64,000 bases of DNA from contig CALUIV010000002.1 of NCBI GenBank assembly GCA_944320775.1, positions 62,001 to 126,000 of the forward strand. The letters run 5' to 3'. Below are positions 1-6,829 of the stretch, one piece after another. Numbering within the stretch: the stretch's first letter is position 1; each line of letters opens with the position of its first letter. Source of the stretch: an uncultured Paraprevotella sp. Lineage in GTDB: Bacteria; Bacteroidota; Bacteroidia; Bacteroidales; Bacteroidaceae. The notes below the pieces were generated by a model. The model was given only the letters and a program-made list of their open reading frames with translations, was not told the DNA's origin and searched no databases. Both the position numbers and the translations under genes were made by a program.

Positions 1-65
1 ACAAGAGTCGTCAGCAAGTGATTACGAACGAACTGCTGGATATGGCCGGTGGATCTATGGAGTGA
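1..65 (+). CDS. atpG: C-terminal end of a probable ATP synthase F1 gamma subunit (partial)
   Basis: The reading frame that opens at base 3 runs to a TGA at 63-65 and encodes about 20 residues containing RQQVITNELLDMAGG. F1 gamma subunits end in a helix of the form RQ..IT.EL.EI..GA that lies in the alpha3beta3 core, and this fits well. The gene starts outside the window. A bidirectional hairpin terminator follows directly, so this would be the last gene of its operon, as gamma is in Bacteroides atp operons. The call rests on 20 residues only; another protein with a similar C-terminal helix cannot be excluded. Confidence 0.55.
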   Translation, partial: KSRQQVITNELLDMAGGSME

Positions 66-85
66 TTTTCAATAGTTGTTAATAT

Positions 86-118
86 AAAAAAGCGATCTGT
101 AATGATCGCTTTTTTTAT
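86..118. terminator. Bidirectional intrinsic terminator
   Basis: A 7-bp perfect stem (AGCGATC 91-97 with GATCGCT 104-110) is preceded by an A-run and followed by a T-run. It sits between the convergent atpG-like gene and the DUF2721 gene and can end transcripts from both sides. Confidence 0.8.
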
Positions 119-124
119 TCCATA

Positions 125-514
125 TTATTCCATGTCTTTCAGATGAAGTTCTAGGGCCTTTACTGAAATCAGAATTTCATAAACCGAGAGCGTGAGCGAC
201 AGAATGAGCAACAGTAAGGCCAGTCCGAAAATATAGACGGAAATGGGATGCAGATGAATGTAGATGAAAAACATGCTGACCACGCAAAGCAACAGGCTGC
301 CGATGCCGGTCACTTGCATGGCCCGGGTCAGATAAAGCCGTTTGCGCAAATTGGCTATCTGGGCTGCCGTTACTTTGGAGGGGTTGTTCTGATACTGGTC
401 CTTCAAAGTGCGCACCAGTTGGGCATACGACAGAAACCGGTTGGTATAGGCCAGCATAATGAGTGAGATGGCCGAAAATAGCAGTGCCGGTGTAGCTAAA
501 TCGATTTGAAACAT
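125..514 (-). CDS. DUF2721 family membrane protein
   Basis: The 129-residue protein has an N-terminal hydrophobic segment (about residues 8-26), a basic amphipathic stretch (about 30-62) with RKRLYLTRAM, and two further membrane segments (about 68-88 and 92-115). This three-helix pattern with the charged middle, including the conserved RLYLTRAMQVTGIG region, is that of DUF2721, small inner-membrane proteins of unknown function. It is a single gene, convergent with the preceding operon. The role is unknown. Confidence 0.75.
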   Translation of the reverse strand: MFQIDLATPALLFSAISLIMLAYTNRFLSYAQLVRTLKDQYQNNPSKVTAAQIANLRKRLYLTRAMQVTGIGSLLLCVVSMFFIYIHLHPISVYIFGLALLLLILSLTLSVYEILISVKALELHLKDME

Positions 515-683
515 GGCATTTGTATTTTAGAAATTGTTGTCTATTATTTACTTATGGATCATTATAGAAATCCGTAGTAATCTATAGCTTTAAGGGCAAA
601 GGTAGCTGTTTGTTTTGTTTTCCTGAAGTGGAACTTAATAAAAATAATGAATTGTTTTTATTGGAACTCTCTGGCAGGCTTTG

Positions 684-714
684 TTGGTTGAATGGCTGGG
701 AATGCTTATATTTG
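684..714 (+). promoter_or_regulatory. Predicted Bacteroides-type promoter
   Basis: TATATTTG at 707-714 matches the -7 consensus TANNTTTG; a TTG at 684-686 lies 20 nt upstream as the -33 element. The ATG at 741 follows about 26 nt downstream, which argues against the longer alternative reading frame that begins with TTG at 681. Confidence 0.5.
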
Positions 715-740
715 CGTGTCTAACCAAGAATCATATCAAG

Positions 741-1151
741 ATGAAGATATTGCATATTCCATCAGAGCGAATCACGTCCGACCGGATCACAGAACTCCGT
801 CCGGGCGAAATCTTTGTGTTTGGCAGTAATCTTGAAGGTGCTCATGGCGGTGGAGCCGCATTGTTGGCCTGGCGCAAATGGGGGGCCAAATGGGGGCAGG
901 GAGTCGGCCTTCAGGGGCAGACCTATGGCATACCGACCATGCATGGCGGACCGGAAGCAATCCGCCCGTATGTGGACGAGTTCATCCGTTTTGCCGCTGA
1001 TCATCCCGATTTGCATTTCCTGGTTACAGAGATCGGTTGCGGTATTGCCGGCTTTACGCCGGAAGAGATAGCTCCACTGTTCCGTGATGCGATTGGGGTG
1101 AAGAATATCAGTTTGCCCGGGCGCTTCTGGAACGTGCTGGAAGGGGAATGA
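741..1151 (+). CDS. Macro-like domain protein (resembles the A1S_2505 phage non-structural family)
   Basis: The 136-residue product carries an N-terminal IFVFGSNLEGAHGGGAA block, a QGQTYGIPT segment and FLVTEIGCGIAGF near residue 105. This order (FGSN..G.HGGGAA, then G..YAIPT, then VT.IGCG.AG) is the nucleotide-binding core of macro-like proteins found in phages and scattered in Bacteroidales. Macro folds bind or hydrolyse ADP-ribose derivatives, but activity here is inference. The ATG at 741 is preferred because a promoter -7 box (707-714) lies inside the longer frame and the first 20 residues of that frame do not belong to the family. It appears monocistronic. Confidence 0.6.
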   Translation: MKILHIPSERITSDRITELRPGEIFVFGSNLEGAHGGGAALLAWRKWGAKWGQGVGLQGQTYGIPTMHGGPEAIRPYVDEFIRFAADHPDLHFLVTEIGCGIAGFTPEEIAPLFRDAIGVKNISLPGRFWNVLEGE

Positions 1152-1238
1152 TGACAGACGTGTTCCTTCTTGTTTAAATTTCCGTATTAAATTATCGAAT
1201 GCGAGCCGGATTCAGACGAATCATGATTTTGACCGGAC

Positions 1239-1325
1239 TTTGCATTGCCCGGTGCAAAATATTGCATTGCCGGATACAATCTTTCGCATTGCCCGATGCA
1301 AAGTCTTGCATTGCCCGATGCAAAA
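1239..1325 (+). repeat. Four tandem 22-bp units, each a small hairpin
   Basis: GCATTGCCCGATGCAAA-like units begin at 1242, 1264, 1286 and 1308, an exact 22-bp period. Units 1 and 4 are clean hairpins (TTTGCA with TGCAAA at 1239-1244/1253-1258; TTGCAT with ATGCAA at 1306-1311/1318-1323), unit 3 is nearly so, unit 2 is degenerate. The array lies in the leader region of the DnaQ-like exonuclease gene. Confidence 0.8.
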
Positions 1326-1417
1326 ACCGGTTATCGGCATGATTTGAATGGATTATCGGTTCGTTTATGCCATATTATTTTGTTTTAATTGCTGGTTTTT
1401 TTATTAGTTTTGTCGCG

Positions 1418-1909
1418 ATGAAAGATTTTGCAGCTATAGATTTTGAGACCGCCAATTTTGAACGTACCAGTGTGTGCAGCGTAGGGGTCGTCGTGGTACG
1501 CGGCGGCCTGTTTGTCGATTCCTTTTATTCCTTGATCCAGCCTGAACCGAATTTTTACCATTACCGCTGTGTGCAGGTGCATGGCTTGTGCCGGGCGGAC
1601 ACGGATGAGGCTCCGGTGTTTCCGGAAGTCTGGAAGCGGATAGAACCGTTGGTCGAAGGCTTGCCGCTTGTGGCTCACAACAAATCATTTGATGAAGGTT
1701 GTCTGAAAGCCGTTTTCCGCTGTTATCAGATGGATTATCCCGATTATGAATTCTATGATACCTTGCGTGCGGCCCGTAAGGCTTTTCCGCAGGCACCCAA
1801 TCATCAGCTGCAAACGGTGGCTGCTCTTTGCGGTTACCGCCTGGAGCAGCACCATCATGCATTGGCCGATGCTGAGGCATGCGCCTGGATTGCCCGCGAA
1901 CTGCTTTAG
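1418..1909 (+). CDS. DnaQ-like 3'-5' exonuclease (DEDDh family)
   Basis: The 163-residue protein is a single exonuclease domain. Motif Exo I is AIDFETA at residues 5-11 (D and E bind metal), Exo II is around LVAHNKSFDEGCL near residue 85, and Exo III is HHALADAEAC near residue 148 (the DEDDh histidine and aspartate). It has the size of the epsilon proofreading domain alone, without a polymerase-binding tail, so it may be a stand-alone nuclease rather than the replicative proofreader. The ATG at 1418 is chosen because the family begins with the DFET motif only a few residues in. Its TAG stop overlaps the stop codon of the convergent hydrolase gene by 3-4 bases. Confidence 0.85.
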   Translation: MKDFAAIDFETANFERTSVCSVGVVVVRGGLFVDSFYSLIQPEPNFYHYRCVQVHGLCRADTDEAPVFPEVWKRIEPLVEGLPLVAHNKSFDEGCLKAVFRCYQMDYPDYEFYDTLRAARKAFPQAPNHQLQTVAALCGYRLEQHHHALADAEACAWIARELL

Positions 1910-2322
1910 TTGCCCCGATAGGTGGAGTAACCGTAGGGCGACAAGGTGATGGGGACGTGATAGTGGCTTCCGTCCTTAATTTCAAAAACGACCTCAACAA
2001 ACGGATAAAAACTGTCTTGCGACTGGGCTTCAAAATAAGGACCGACATAATAAGTCAGTTTGTAGACACCCGTATTGGGCTTGTTTTCTTTCTTTTCCAA
2101 AAAGTCTTTTACGCGTCCGTTTTCATCAGTGGTCCGTTCTTCGATGATTTTCCAGGTTTGATTGCTCATTTGTTTGGATAACGCGATTTTAACTCCAGGA
2201 GCCGGTTGTCCGGCTGTAATATCCAGAATATGACTGGAAAGTTGATAAACCCGATCCTGAGCGAAAGCAGTGCCAATGGCCAGGAACATCATAAACATGG
2301 TTAAGATTAGATTTTTTCTCAT
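1906..2322 (-). CDS. uraH: Exported 5-hydroxyisourate hydrolase (transthyretin-like)
   Basis: The 138-residue product ends with YHVPITLSPYGYSTYRGN, the diagnostic C-terminal signature of hydroxyisourate hydrolases, and begins its mature part with QLSSHILDITAGQPAPGV, the HILD motif carrying the catalytic histidine. The family converts 5-hydroxyisourate to OHCU in urate breakdown. Residues 1-21 form a clear Sec signal peptide cleaved after AFA, so this copy acts in the periplasm. No other urate gene is nearby. A promoter with good -33 and -7 boxes lies at 2351-2380. Convergent overlap with the exonuclease gene at the stop codons. Confidence 0.9.
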   Translation of the reverse strand: MRKNLILTMFMMFLAIGTAFAQDRVYQLSSHILDITAGQPAPGVKIALSKQMSNQTWKIIEERTTDENGRVKDFLEKKENKPNTGVYKLTYYVGPYFEAQSQDSFYPFVEVVFEIKDGSHYHVPITLSPYGYSTYRGN

Positions 2323-2350
2323 AGTGTTTTTTATTAAAATGAATCTTTTG

Positions 2351-2380
2351 CAAATCTAATCATATCTGTAATAAATACAA
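2351..2380 (-). promoter_or_regulatory. Predicted promoter of the hydroxyisourate hydrolase gene
   Basis: On the minus strand TTG (2380-2378), 19 nt, then TAGATTTG (2358-2351) match the Bacteroides sigma consensus TTTG-N19-TANNTTTG. The start codon follows about 28 nt downstream. Confidence 0.6.
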
Positions 2381-2434
2381 TATTTGTTTTTCGGATTTAC
2401 TTTCTTTTTCGGTTTGTTAAGAACTATTCTTTCG

Positions 2435-2941
2435 TTAACAGCTGAAGTTTATCTTCCTGATTTCACAATTGCCAATACTGTTTACTTCATCTATCTGTTT
2501 GTTTTCAATGATGGCTTGGAAAATGTGGAGAAAATAACCGTGACTGATAATCAACAAGGATTTTCCGGCATATTTTTCTTGGATGATTCGTAAAAGTTGT
2601 CGGGCTCTTAGTCCCACTTGTTCCGCATTTTCTACACTGTCGTCGAGTAGGGCTCCGGCAATCGGTTTCCCAACGAGATTGCCCATATAGCGTTCACGCA
2701 ATAAAGTGGTGTATAGAGGAGTGGTGTCCGTTCCGGCCAGTACGATACCAGCCGTATCCTTGCAGCGTTGCAAATCACTGCAAAGCACGGCATCGAAATG
2801 CAGTCGGGCCACTTTGCTGCGCATGGCTGCAGCCTGTTTCTTTCCTTTTTCGCTCAAATGTCCCGGAGTTTGTCCTTGGAAAATGCCATTGGCGTTTTCG
2901 ATGGTTTCACCATGACGCAAAAGATATAATGTAGTTTGCAT
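2435..2941 (-). CDS. Histidine phosphatase family protein
   Basis: This 168-residue protein has the phosphohistidine motif LLRHGET at residues 7-13, a SDLQRCKDTA block near 55-64 (second basic patch), a LRERYMGNLVGKP acid/base region near 82-94, and ISHGYFLHIF near 131 with the second catalytic histidine. These are the four landmarks of the phosphoglycerate-mutase-like phosphatases. The length matches the small cobC/PhoE-like members. Substrate cannot be told from the sequence. It is transcribed alone. Confidence 0.85.
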   Translation of the reverse strand: MQTTLYLLRHGETIENANGIFQGQTPGHLSEKGKKQAAAMRSKVARLHFDAVLCSDLQRCKDTAGIVLAGTDTTPLYTTLLRERYMGNLVGKPIAGALLDDSVENAEQVGLRARQLLRIIQEKYAGKSLLIISHGYFLHIFQAIIENKQIDEVNSIGNCEIRKINFSC

Positions 2942-3081
2942 GATTTATTCTTTTCCGGCAAATTTATCGAAAATCGGTCGGTTATGAAAACAGGAAGCGC
3001 GCTGTTTTGCTTTTTTCATTCGTAGATCTTGTTTTACAGACTGATAAATTTAGTTAAATAATAGGCATTATAGGAGATACT

Positions 3082-3114
3082 CTTGGAAATGAAGCGCGAA
3101 ATATAATATATTTG
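3082..3114 (+). promoter_or_regulatory. Predicted promoter of the SPFH operon
   Basis: TTG at 3083-3085, 21 nt, then TATATTTG at 3107-3114. The ATG at 3153 lies 39 nt downstream. Confidence 0.6.
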
Positions 3115-3152
3115 TGATATCAAAATGATATCATTAACCAAACGAATATATT

Positions 3153-4112
3153 ATGGAAACTAAAGAAAAAATTTTCAATGGATTTAAGTTGAATGGCTTT
3201 TTGGTGTTGTTCTTGCATTTGATTGTTCTGACCGGAATTATTCTATGGTGCTTTTTAATCGGTGGACTTCCTTTTAATTTGGCTGGAGGAGTTTTGATTG
3301 CCGTTTGGTTGGTGTTGCTTGCCGGCTATATGCAGCAGGAACCGAATGAAGCTCGGGTGATGGTTTTTTTCGGTGAGTATAAAGGTACGTTTCGTGACAC
3401 CGGTTTCTTTTGGGTTAATCCGTTTATGAATAAAAAGAAATTGTCGCTTCGAGCCCGTAATCTGGATGTGGAACCGATTAAAGTAAACGACCAGATTGGT
3501 AATCCGATTCTGATCGGTTTAGTATTGGTTTGGAAACTGAAGGATACGTATAAGGCCATGTTCGAGATTGATGCTCAAACAATGGCTGAATCTGCTATTC
3601 CTACAAAGAATGGTCGAGAAGTGTCTATGGCAAATACGGTAGCTAATCGTATGAATGCTTTTGAGAATTTTGTCAAAATACAAAGTGATGCCGCTTTGCG
3701 TCAGGTAGCAGGACAATACGCTTATGATGATAACGAATCGGAAAGGGGCGATTTGACGTTACGTTCGGGAGGTGAGGAAATCAACGAACAATTGGAGCAG
3801 AAACTAAATGAACGATTGGCCATGGCTGGTATTGAGATTGTAGAAGCACGCATCAATTATTTGGCTTATGCACCTGAGATAGCTGCAGTTATGTTACGTC
3901 GTCAACAGGCTTCTGCCATTATCAGTGCCCGGGAAAAGATTGTTGAAGGGGCTGTTTCTATGGTACACATGGCTCTTGATAAATTGTCGAAGGACGAAAT
4001 CGTTGAATTGGATGAGGAACGGAAAGTGGCTATGGTAAGTAATTTATTGGTGGTGTTATGTGCTGATGAAGCAGCCCAGCCTGTTGTGAATACAGGAACT
4101 TTACACCATTAA
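3153..4112 (+). CDS. SPFH/Band 7 domain membrane protein
   Basis: The 319-residue protein has two closely spaced hydrophobic segments (about residues 15-38 and 43-61), then a Band 7/SPFH domain starting with QEPNEARVMVFFGEYKGTF and including ARNLDVEPIKVNDQIGNP. A helical region follows with GIEIVEARINYLAYAPEIAAVMLRRQQA, as in flotillin/stomatin-like proteins. SPFH proteins oligomerise on the membrane and scaffold proteases or lipid domains. Two small genes follow on the same strand (a ribbon-helix-helix-like protein and a four-helix membrane protein), which suggests an operon. Specific function is unknown. Confidence 0.85.
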   Translation: METKEKIFNGFKLNGFLVLFLHLIVLTGIILWCFLIGGLPFNLAGGVLIAVWLVLLAGYMQQEPNEARVMVFFGEYKGTFRDTGFFWVNPFMNKKKLSLRARNLDVEPIKVNDQIGNPILIGLVLVWKLKDTYKAMFEIDAQTMAESAIPTKNGREVSMANTVANRMNAFENFVKIQSDAALRQVAGQYAYDDNESERGDLTLRSGGEEINEQLEQKLNERLAMAGIEIVEARINYLAYAPEIAAVMLRRQQASAIISAREKIVEGAVSMVHMALDKLSKDEIVELDEERKVAMVSNLLVVLCADEAAQPVVNTGTLHH

Positions 4113-4199
4113 TTTAATAACGCCTTGTCGTATATTCGACTGTGACTCGTTCTTATTCCGTTTCTTTAGGACTACGGTATATTGAATGCAAGATAAACG

Positions 4200-4376
4200 A
4201 TGGCAAAGAAGGAAAATACGATGAAAAGTTTTGTGCTTCGTGTGGATGCAGAAACCATGGAAGCCTTGGAAACTTGGGCTGCTGACGAGTTCCGCAGCAC
4301 GAACGGTCAATTGCAATGGATTATCAATGAAGCCTTGCGAAAAAGTGGCCGTTTGAAGAAAAAGAAGAGTGAATGA
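4200..4376 (+). CDS. Small Arc-like ribbon-helix-helix protein
   Basis: A 58-residue basic protein starting MAKKENTMKSFVLRVDAETM. The stretch SFVLRVDAETMEALETWA followed by STNGQLQWIINEALRKSG has the layout of an Arc/MetJ fold: a DNA-contacting strand with alternating residues, helix A, then helix B ending in basic residues. It lies 87 bp after the SPFH gene and 39 bp before a membrane-protein gene, so it is probably co-transcribed with both. It could autoregulate the operon or be a structural partner of the SPFH protein; nothing in the sequence decides. Confidence 0.7.
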   Translation: MAKKENTMKSFVLRVDAETMEALETWAADEFRSTNGQLQWIINEALRKSGRLKKKKSE

Positions 4377-4415
4377 GTATATATTTTGTTTATTGAAAAA
4401 CTACGTATTTAGGGT

Positions 4416-4892
4416 ATGAAAAAGAAATTTTTTCCTTTAAATCTTGGCTCTTTTTCAGCTAAAGGTTTTGATGATATATATTTTGTTCCAGTTTTCTTCG
4501 ATCGGATTTTGGAAGGAATGGCTGCCTGGTTTATTTTGTGGGGAATTGCTTTATTCTTTAGAAAATATGGTTTGTCAGGCATAAAAGAACATCTTGACTT
4601 GTTGTTGTTTCCATCGTTGTCGTTGTTGGTTTTTGTTTTGCTGTATATCGCAGCTTACAATCCGATTAGTAATATTAAATTTCCCGTATATATTACTCGA
4701 CAAAATGCTTGGCGTCAGCATCGTCTTGCAGTACGTTTTGTCCGTTTGATCAATGTCGAAATCGCTTTGTTGTTGATGACTTTTCCTCTTCTGGATAATT
4801 TTGTTATGATGACTTATGTTCCGTTTGTGATGATTGGATTGATCTTGCTTAGTTTTTTAGTTTATTTCATATGGGCATATTGGATTCGTTGA
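4416..4892 (+). CDS. Hypothetical four-helix membrane protein
   Basis: I do not recognise a family. The 158-residue protein has predicted membrane helices at about residues 30-48, 62-80, 112-128 and 132-156, with a basic loop (ITRQNAWRQHRLAVRFVR) between helices 2 and 3 that should face the cytoplasm. It is the last gene of the SPFH operon, and a hairpin terminator lies 39 bp downstream. A function tied to the SPFH scaffold is inference from position only. Confidence 0.65.
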   Translation: MKKKFFPLNLGSFSAKGFDDIYFVPVFFDRILEGMAAWFILWGIALFFRKYGLSGIKEHLDLLLFPSLSLLVFVLLYIAAYNPISNIKFPVYITRQNAWRQHRLAVRFVRLINVEIALLLMTFPLLDNFVMMTYVPFVMIGLILLSFLVYFIWAYWIR

Positions 4893-4921
4893 TAGTTATG
4901 TTCTATTACGAAAAGTGTGTA

Positions 4922-4970
4922 AAAAAGAAAGGGTCGTATCATTTCTGTATGAACTTGATACGATCCTTAT
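4922..4970. terminator. Bidirectional terminator between convergent genes
   Basis: An 11-bp stem (4931-4941 with 4956-4966, one G-T pair) closes a loop of 14 nt. The left flank is A-rich, giving a T-run on the minus strand, so it mainly terminates the glycosidase transcript and also the SPFH operon. Confidence 0.7.
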
Positions 4971-5041
4971 AATTGTTATGCTGATAATCTGAAATTTTGG
5001 GGAGTGGTTATTTTTGTTTTGACCCACCCTCTTTCTGCCAT

Positions 5042-6577
5042 TTAAACTATGTGTTCAAGCAGATTCTTACCTGTTTTTATCCGATGCTTCTTCCCGTTGA
5101 TGATCAGTGTATAGGGTGCGTTAGTTTCCACTTTTACCTGATTGGACAGAGAGTTGTAAATGATGTCGGTTCTGATCGGACCGAATTTCAGGTTGCGCAA
5201 TCCGTGTGTACCATTTTTACTTTTCAGCGACCACCGGACACTCTTTTCCAGGGCATTGATTTCACGAAAGCCCAACATGTTTTCGATGAAAAGAGAGATG
5301 GGGCCTAAGGCAGACCAGCCGCAAAAGTCGGGGCGGGCACGGCGTCCGTATTCGGTAGACGGTGAGTCGGCCGACGGGCTGTAGCACTCCCAAATAGTAT
5401 GCGGTGTGATTTTCTGATAGGTACGTATTTGTTGCCGGATGACCTTTTCGGCCAGACTGTCGGCCAATTCATAGTAGCCGTATTTTTCAAGTGCTTTTGT
5501 TCCCATATAGACCATGGGCAGCCAGATTCCGCCTTTCCAGTAATCGCCCGTAGCGTCATGATAGTCTTTATCGTCGCGCGACAGCGAGGGCCAGGGATAT
5601 GTTCCGCCCATCATATTCGCATCACGTACGTAGCGGACCATTCGGGCAGCCTGCTTTTTGCTGGGTATTTCTGCAAGCATGGCCCAGAAAGATGCCGGAG
5701 TCTTGATTCTGCAAGGCTCACCCGTAGCAATGGCGACATCATAGTAGAAACCATCCTGCTCGTCCCAATACGTCCGGTTGATGTGTTCCTTCAGTTCCTG
5801 ATATTGTTTTTTCCAGATGCGTGCTTCTTTTTTATTGCCGTAAGCTTCTGCCAGTCTGCTGATGTAGAGGGCAGACAGCGCTTGTTGTGAGATGGCGTCA
5901 ATCCACATGATTTTGTTGTAACCTCCGGCATCGCGTCCCCGAGGAGTGTTGTCCATACCGCTGGCTCCACCCGTCCAGGTGAATCCAAGCAATTTTCCCG
6001 ATTCGTCCCTGATTTGATTCAGAAAAATAGGATTGGGGCTTATGGTTTCGTTCCGGCTGCCGTGTTCGATGGTATTAAAATAATCGAAATGCCGTTGCAG
6101 GTATTTTTTATTTTCCAGAATTTCCGTCACGTGTTCCCGGTCACCGGTAAATTCATAGTTGCCGTACTCAGCCCAGGCAAACAAAGGCGGATTGTCGCGC
6201 AGATGAATGCGTAGCGGTGTGGCCTTGTTTTCGAGAATCGGCACGTAGAGATTGTCGAGTGTTTGTTTTCCGGGATAAGCCTCCGGAGCATACTTGGAAA
6301 AAAGCACCATAAAACAGGCATCCCAAATCCAGATTTGTTCATCGTAGCAATTTTCGTCCAGATAAGGCGATGCCGGTATTCCTGCCGGACCGATACGGAC
6401 CCTGTCGGCGGCGATGGCCCAGGTCTTTTCGTAAAGATCAACTAACGACTGGTCCGGATAAACCACGCGGAGAATCTCTTGCTCCCAATTGGGGTGAGCC
6501 GCATCTTTGGGTTGTGCTGCGACCAGACATACAGAAGTCCAAGCAAACAGACTGATTAGAACTTTTTTCATGAGCAT
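5042..6577 (-). CDS. Exported GH63-like / MGH1-like glycoside hydrolase
   Basis: The 511-residue protein begins with a signal peptide (KKVLISLFAWTSVCLVAAQ). The body has an (alpha/alpha)6-barrel pattern typical of clan GH-G: WIWDACFM near residue 88, GFTWTGGASGMDNTPRGRD near 200, WIDAISQQALSALY, TYWDEQDGFYYDV, DYWKGGIWLPMVY and HTIWECYSP. These resemble GH63 and mannosylglycerate-hydrolase-like domains that cleave alpha-glucosides or related linkages. A short C-terminal part (about 455-511) looks like a beta-sandwich cap. The ATG at 6577 (or 6571) directly precedes the signal peptide; the upstream in-frame extension lacks family features. It stands alone, not in a polysaccharide utilisation locus, so the substrate is open. 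Confidence 0.8.
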   Translation of the reverse strand: MLMKKVLISLFAWTSVCLVAAQPKDAAHPNWEQEILRVVYPDQSLVDLYEKTWAIAADRVRIGPAGIPASPYLDENCYDEQIWIWDACFMVLFSKYAPEAYPGKQTLDNLYVPILENKATPLRIHLRDNPPLFAWAEYGNYEFTGDREHVTEILENKKYLQRHFDYFNTIEHGSRNETISPNPIFLNQIRDESGKLLGFTWTGGASGMDNTPRGRDAGGYNKIMWIDAISQQALSALYISRLAEAYGNKKEARIWKKQYQELKEHINRTYWDEQDGFYYDVAIATGEPCRIKTPASFWAMLAEIPSKKQAARMVRYVRDANMMGGTYPWPSLSRDDKDYHDATGDYWKGGIWLPMVYMGTKALEKYGYYELADSLAEKVIRQQIRTYQKITPHTIWECYSPSADSPSTEYGRRARPDFCGWSALGPISLFIENMLGFREINALEKSVRWSLKSKNGTHGLRNLKFGPIRTDIIYNSLSNQVKVETNAPYTLIINGKKHRIKTGKNLLEHIV

Positions 6578-6829
6578 TTTGATTTTTAGTTTTAAATTAG
6601 ATCGGTATAACGAGACAAAGATAAATCTTTTTCCGGATTTTGCTGCAGATTCTAAGTGACTTCTATTGGGAAACGGTGTGAAGGGTGTGCGGATGCGCAC
6701 TGTTTTTGTGCGAAATCGCACGCGTTCTCAAAACGGTTATTTCGTTATTTGTTTGTATCTTAGCTGATTATCTGTTTGGCATGGATTTTGCTGTTTATCT
6801 TATGTTTAAAACAATAATAAGAGAAAAAT

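Noticed and set aside
1239-1325. CRISPR array
   Set aside because: Units are 22 bp with no variable spacers and no cas genes are present; these are tandem hairpins.
1434-2048. 204-codon minus-strand frame over the exonuclease gene
   Set aside because: It is an arginine/proline-rich shadow of the exonuclease and hydrolase genes, both of which have clear family motifs.
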